In this document: piece by piece, positions 13,841-17,536 of the stretch
Position numbering within the stretch: the first letter of the stretch is position 1
How the letters are laid out: each line of letters begins with the position of its first letter
DNA from: Bacillota bacterium
GTDB taxonomy: Bacteria > Bacillota > Clostridia > Lachnospirales > Lachnospiraceae
Assembly: GCA_023460575.1 (NCBI GenBank)
Contig: JAEWPQ010000115.1
Coordinates: forward strand, 1 to 17,536
Direction: 5' to 3'
Length of the DNA: 17,536 nucleotides
Translations under genes and position numbers: made by a program
Notes under the pieces: generated by a model
What the model was told of the DNA's origin: nothing
The model's database searches: none
The model's input: the letters and a program-made list of their open reading frames with translations, nothing else

Positions 13841-15826
13841 TCACAACCCCGTTCTATCCTCTGATTCCGTATGGAATTCTTCTTTTTTTGCCTGTACTTC
13901 TTCTTTCACCCAGTCAGTCAGTCCGTCTTTCGATTCCTCAGATCCTACATTATCTCCAGACTCATCATCAGATTTAGCCGGTTCGGGAATTCCTTTTGCT
14001 TCCCGGAAAATCTTCATAAATTCCTTGCCGGTAATGGTTTCTCTCTCGATTAAGAATTCTGCAATCTTATCCATAATATCCCGGTTTTCCATCAGAAGAT
14101 TCTTGGCTTCTTCATAAGCCTCTTTTAACATCTTCATGACTTCTTCATCGATCTGGGACGAGGTTGCTTCCGCACAATTCATTACCATTCTTCCGCTTAA
14201 ATACTGGTCTTCCTTGGTAGCAAGACCAATCAGTCCAAATTTATCCGACATACCGTACTGGGTAATCATGGCACGGGCAACCTTGGTGGCCTGCTCAATA
14301 TCATTGGATGCGCCAGTGGTAATGGAATCAAAAACGATCTCCTCCGCCGCACGTCCGGCTAAATAACCAACCAGCATGGCGTGGAGCTCTTTCTTGGAGT
14401 TTAAGAACTTCTCTTCCTCCGGTACATGCATTACATATCCCAAGGCTCCCATGGTTCTTGGGACAATGGTGATCTTCTGCACCGGCTCTGCATCCTTTTG
14501 CAGTGCACTGACTAAAGCATGGCCAACTTCATGATAGGATACGATTCTTCTCTCTTCCTTATTAAGGACTCTGTCTTTCTTCTCCTTACCAACTAAGACA
14601 ACTTCTACCGCCTCAAACAGATCCTTCTGGGATACCGCATGGCGTCCGTTCTTTACCGCCAGAATGGCCCCTTCATTAATCATGTTGGCAAGATCGGAAC
14701 CAACAGCACCGGAAGTTGCAAGAGCAATGGCATCCAAATCTACTGTATCATCCAAAAGCACGTCTTTTGCATGAACCTTTAAGATATCCACACGTCCTTT
14801 TAAATCCGGCTTATCCACGATAATCCGCCGGTCGAAACGGCCGGGACGAAGAAGTGCCGGATCCAGGATCTCAGGCCTGTTGGTAGCTGCCAGAACCAGA
14901 AGACCCTTGGAAGAATCAAATCCGTCCATCTCGGAAAGCAGCTGGTTTAACGTCTGCTCTCTCTCATCGTTGCCGCCGCCGAATCTGGAGTCACGGCTCT
15001 TACCAATGGCATCTACCTCATCAATAAATATGATACAGGGAGCGGATTCCTGTGCCTGCTTAAAAAGGTCACGGACACGGGAAGCACCGACGCCCACAAA
15101 CATCTCCACAAAATCAGAACCGGAAAGGGAATAGAACGGAACATGGGCCTCGCCTGCAACTGCCTTGGCAAGAAGCGTCTTTCCTGTTCCGGGAGGTCCC
15201 ACTAACAGAGCTCCTTTGGGAAGCTTGGCGCCAATCTTTGTATATTTTCCGGGGTTATGAAGGAAATCCACGATTTCCGTTAAGGATTCCTTGGCTTCAT
15301 CTTCACCCGCCACATCTTTAAAGGTAATTCCTGTTTCTTTCTGAACGTAGACCTTGGCATTGCTCTTTCCAACACCCATCAGTCCGCCTCCGCCTACACG
15401 GCGCATCATGAAGTTCAGTAAGAAGCCCATTGCTGCAAATAAAAGAAGATAGCTGACAATGGTCTGGATGAAAAAGTTTCCATCCCGGCGTGTTCTTACG
15501 GTTTCCACACCAGCAGTACGAAGACGCTCCGCCAGGTTTAAATCGTTGTCCATTCTTACCGTATAATAGCTGACACCCGGCTTATATTCTGCCCAGGTCT
15601 TCTTTGGAGTAATGGTAATCCTGGTATCCTCTACAGTAACCGATTCCACCTGCTTCTCATCTACCATATTCATAAAGGTATCATAGCTTAATTCTTTATT
15701 CGTCCTCGTCGTTATGGCATTATGCAGATATGAGATACCTGCTACCGCAATCAGAAACGCTGTTACCCAGATAACGATGACCTGGGCATTCTTAGGCATT
15801 TTATTATTCTGATTCTTGTTATCCAT
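13841..15826 (-). CDS. ftsH: ATP-dependent zinc metalloprotease FtsH
   Basis: 661 aa, normal for a Gram-positive FtsH. It is a membrane-anchored hexamer that degrades misfolded membrane and regulatory proteins. Two membrane helices (about 15-35 and 118-141) flank an extracytoplasmic domain. The AAA module follows: Walker A GPPGTGKT (210-217), Walker B CIIFIDE (264-270), second region of homology ATNRPEILDPALLRPGRFDR (314-333). The zinc site is HEVGH (432-436), with the likely third ligand D509 in TTGASNDIEQ. The C-terminal tail after about 615 is acidic and probably disordered. GGAG (15838-15841) precedes the ATG by 11 nt. It has its own promoter and appears monocistronic, ending at the hairpin before jetA. 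Confidence 0.98.
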   Translation of the reverse strand: MDNKNQNNKMPKNAQVIVIWVTAFLIAVAGISYLHNAITTRTNKELSYDTFMNMVDEKQVESVTVEDTRITITPKKTWAEYKPGVSYYTVRMDNDLNLAERLRTAGVETVRTRRDGNFFIQTIVSYLLLFAAMGFLLNFMMRRVGGGGLMGVGKSNAKVYVQKETGITFKDVAGEDEAKESLTEIVDFLHNPGKYTKIGAKLPKGALLVGPPGTGKTLLAKAVAGEAHVPFYSLSGSDFVEMFVGVGASRVRDLFKQAQESAPCIIFIDEVDAIGKSRDSRFGGGNDEREQTLNQLLSEMDGFDSSKGLLVLAATNRPEILDPALLRPGRFDRRIIVDKPDLKGRVDILKVHAKDVLLDDTVDLDAIALATSGAVGSDLANMINEGAILAVKNGRHAVSQKDLFEAVEVVLVGKEKKDRVLNKEERRIVSYHEVGHALVSALQKDAEPVQKITIVPRTMGALGYVMHVPEEEKFLNSKKELHAMLVGYLAGRAAEEIVFDSITTGASNDIEQATKVARAMITQYGMSDKFGLIGLATKEDQYLSGRMVMNCAEATSSQIDEEVMKMLKEAYEEAKNLLMENRDIMDKIAEFLIERETITGKEFMKIFREAKGIPEPAKSDDESGDNVGSEESKDGLTDWVKEEVQAKKEEFHTESEDRTGL

Positions 15827-15877
15827 CTGTGTAAATTCTCCAATCCGGATAGTTTCTACCCATTCTATACCTCTATC

Positions 15878-15906
15878 ATTATAGTGTCAGTCTCCCCATA
15901 AATCAA
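15878..15906 (-). promoter_or_regulatory. Sigma-A promoter of ftsH
   Basis: On the minus strand TTGATT (15901-15906, 4 of 6) and TATAAT (15878-15883) are 17 nt apart. An AT-rich tract just upstream (15907-15932) could act as an UP element. The start would be near 15871, leaving a leader of about 45 nt. No CIRCE or CtsR site was recognised. Confidence 0.7.
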
Positions 15907-15914
15907 GAAAAGAA

Positions 15915-15931
15915 TTATAAAATACTTATAA
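15915..15931 (-). terminator. Weak AT-only stem after the permease gene
   Basis: TTATAA (15926-15931) and TTATAA (15915-15920) can pair with a 5-nt loop, and the minus strand continues TTCTTTTCTT. The stem has no G-C pair, so it would end transcription poorly; it may simply be part of an AT-rich UP region for ftsH. Confidence 0.2.
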
Positions 15932-15967
15932 ACACGGGGACTGGATGTAATTCACAAATTTTATTTT

Positions 15968-16948
15968 TTAACGCTCTTCCCGGAAATAAGCCCGCCCCAG
16001 ACTTGCCGGCGGCTGATGCTCTCTTTCCTTTCTTAAGCTGGTTATAATTAACACCACAATGGTCACGATATAAGGCAGTGCCTTAAAGATTTCCTGTGTG
16101 CTGCGGCTGAGTCCCGGAATGTATAAATAAAGGATGTAAAGTCCTCCGAAAAGCAGGGAACCCCAGATGGCATTTACCGGTTTCCAGAGAGCGAAGATAA
16201 CCAGAGCGATGGCAAGCCAGCCTCTGTCGCCGAAACCGTTGTTGGTCCAGGTTCCGCCGGAATACTCCATGACAAAGTAAAGTCCGCCAAGTCCGCTTAA
16301 ACCGCCTCCGATACAGGTAGCCAGATACCGGTAAGCAGTCACATGAATTCCGGCTGCATCTGCCGTAGATGGGCTTTCGCCTACTGCTCTTAAATTCAGT
16401 CCTTTTCTTGTTTTGTTTAAGAAAAAGGAAAGTAAAATTGCTAAAATGATGGCAAGATAGGTTAAAAAGCCATAAGAGAAAAATGCCTGGCCGATGACTC
16501 CCAGCTTTGAAAGCCCCGGTACCGGTGTCTTAAAAGCTGCGCCGGTCACTGCAACGGAAATCTGTCCTACTCCGCCTGCAAGCTTTGATAAGGAACCGCC
16601 GAAAAAGTTACCGAAGCCCACGCCGAAGGTAGTCAGCGCAAGGCCGGTTACGTTCTGGTTTGCACGAAGGGTGATGGTTAAAATACTGTAAACCAGACCG
16701 CCCAGTGCCGCACATAAAAATGCGCATAAAAATGAAATAATAACGCCCACCAGACCGTTTGGCTGTGCAGCGGAGTTCTCATAAAGGAACGCGCCGATCA
16801 GTCCGGCAATTCCTCCCATATACATCATACCCGGAATTCCAAGATTTAAGTTGCCGGATTTTTCCGTCAGAATTTCTCCCAGGGCTCCATAAAGGATTCC
16901 AATTCCCTGACCAATGACTTTTTGAATAAATATTACCAGAAATCCCAT
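15968..16948 (-). CDS. ABC nucleoside/sugar transporter permease (NupQ/YufQ-like)
   Basis: 326 aa, highly hydrophobic with about 8-10 membrane helices, of the BPD_transp_2 (branched-chain/ribose-type) permease family. The N-terminal GEILTEKSGNLNLGIPGMMY motif is the mark of the BmpA-partner permeases that import purine and pyrimidine nucleosides, and the C-terminus ends QPPASLGRAYFREER, also typical. In the family it pairs with a second permease, an ATPase with two ABC units and a BmpA lipoprotein. It starts 14 nt after the stop of the other permease, with GGAGGAG 8 nt before the ATG, so the two are one operon. Substrate is inferred from family, not seen. Confidence 0.9.
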   Translation of the reverse strand: MGFLVIFIQKVIGQGIGILYGALGEILTEKSGNLNLGIPGMMYMGGIAGLIGAFLYENSAAQPNGLVGVIISFLCAFLCAALGGLVYSILTITLRANQNVTGLALTTFGVGFGNFFGGSLSKLAGGVGQISVAVTGAAFKTPVPGLSKLGVIGQAFFSYGFLTYLAIILAILLSFFLNKTRKGLNLRAVGESPSTADAAGIHVTAYRYLATCIGGGLSGLGGLYFVMEYSGGTWTNNGFGDRGWLAIALVIFALWKPVNAIWGSLLFGGLYILYLYIPGLSRSTQEIFKALPYIVTIVVLIITSLRKEREHQPPASLGRAYFREER

Positions 16949-16962
16949 GATTGTTTCTCCTC

Positions 16963-17536
16963 CTATTCTTCTGCCGCAGCCTGTTTTGTGCTTCGTATTC
17001 TGACTTTATAATCAATAAAAAATTCACAGCCCAGGATGAAGAACAGAATTATGCCGGTGATTACGTCTGCCGCATTTTCGTTTAAATTGAACTGGGATGC
17101 AATCTGACCTGCACCTTTCTGCATGAAAACAAGAAAAAACGATACCAAAATCATGGCAAAGGTATTAAACTTACTCATCCATGATACGATAATGGCGGTG
17201 AAGCCTCTGCCTCCTGCCGTACTGGTGGAAATCGTATGGCTGGCTCCGCTTACAATGATAAAGCCTGCAATTCCGCAGACTGCGCCGGAAATCGCCATGG
17301 TTCTTAAGATTACCTTCTTTACATTAATTACTGCATATCTGGCAGTGTTGCCGCTTTCGCCCACTACCGCTATTTCATACCCCTGTTTGCTGTATCTTAA
17401 ATAAATAAACATCGCTACAGTCAGAGCCAGTACAATCACCAGATTCCAGCCATATTCCAGACCGAACAGCTTGGGAAGCCAGCCTCCTTTTGTTGCGGAA
17501 TTAATGGTTCCTACAGAGTTGGAGCCTTTGGGATTT
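16963..17536 (-). CDS. ABC nucleoside/sugar transporter permease (NupP/YufP-like), C-terminal part
   Basis: The frame is open from the right edge of the window to the stop at 16963; 190 residues are visible. The first residues (NPKGSNSVGTINSATKGGWL) are a periplasmic-side loop usual for the middle of YufP/NupP proteins, followed by several membrane helices and a short charged tail (KVRIRSTKQAAAEE). A GTG at 17439 is internal, not the real start. The stop TAG merges into the ribosome site of the next permease (TAGGAGGAG), so the genes are translated together. The start, promoter, ATPase and binding lipoprotein would lie to the right, outside the window. Confidence 0.88.
   Translation of the reverse strand, partial: NPKGSNSVGTINSATKGGWLPKLFGLEYGWNLVIVLALTVAMFIYLRYSKQGYEIAVVGESGNTARYAVINVKKVILRTMAISGAVCGIAGFIIVSGASHTISTSTAGGRGFTAIIVSWMSKFNTFAMILVSFFLVFMQKGAGQIASQFNLNENAADVITGIILFFILGCEFFIDYKVRIRSTKQAAAEE

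Noticed and set aside
1..17536. CRISPR arrays, tRNA or rRNA genes, prophage genes
   Set aside because: No spaced direct repeats, cloverleaf-like segments, rRNA-like stretches or phage structural proteins were seen on either strand.

Overview
The window looks like chromosomal DNA of a low-to-mid GC Firmicute, most likely a Clostridia / Lachnospiraceae-type bacterium. This rests on protein style (GuaA start, UvrA, FtsH with HEVGH, a YARHG-domain lipoprotein, BmpA-type nucleoside permeases), strong AGGAGG ribosome sites, sigma-A promoters with TATAAT and 17-bp spacers, and a Firmicute-type LexA box. Species cannot be fixed from sequence reading alone.

Layout. Positions 1-81 (minus) hold the first 27 codons of guaA, with a clear promoter behind it. 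Positions 369-3197 (minus) are a complete uvrA whose promoter is overlapped by a near-consensus LexA box, so it should be an SOS gene. Positions 3479-5452 (plus) encode a 657-aa lipoprotein with a YARHG domain, divergent from uvrA. Positions 5507-7037 are a 1531-bp IS3-family (IS150-like) insertion sequence with orfA, a probable -1 frameshift signal and orfB. It sits inside the loop of what was a bidirectional terminator between the lipoprotein gene and the convergent operon on its right. Positions 7112-13655 (minus) are a complete four-gene Wadjet operon, jetA-jetB-jetC-jetD, an SMC-like plasmid-defence system. Its promoter (13788-13816) is followed by a terminator-like leader hairpin. Positions 13841-15826 (minus) are ftsH with its own promoter. 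Positions 15968-17536 (minus) hold two ABC permease genes of a nucleoside/BmpA-type importer; the upstream one runs off the window.

How it works together. Most of the window is housekeeping: GMP synthesis, excision repair, membrane proteolysis, nucleoside import. The accessory parts are the Wadjet operon and the IS. In Wadjet, JetA (kleisin), JetB (KITE) and JetC (SMC-like ATPase) form a DNA-loop-extruding complex and JetD (Toprim nuclease) cuts small closed circular DNA. All four genes are intact by eye, with overlapping starts that suggest translational coupling. The most unusual local features are the terminator-loop insertion of the IS, the hairpin that would hide the transposase ribosome site in read-through RNA, the AT-rich jetD next to a more GC-rich jetABC, and the promoter-then-terminator leader of the jet operon. 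No wholly undescribed system was recognised; the Wadjet family itself is known.
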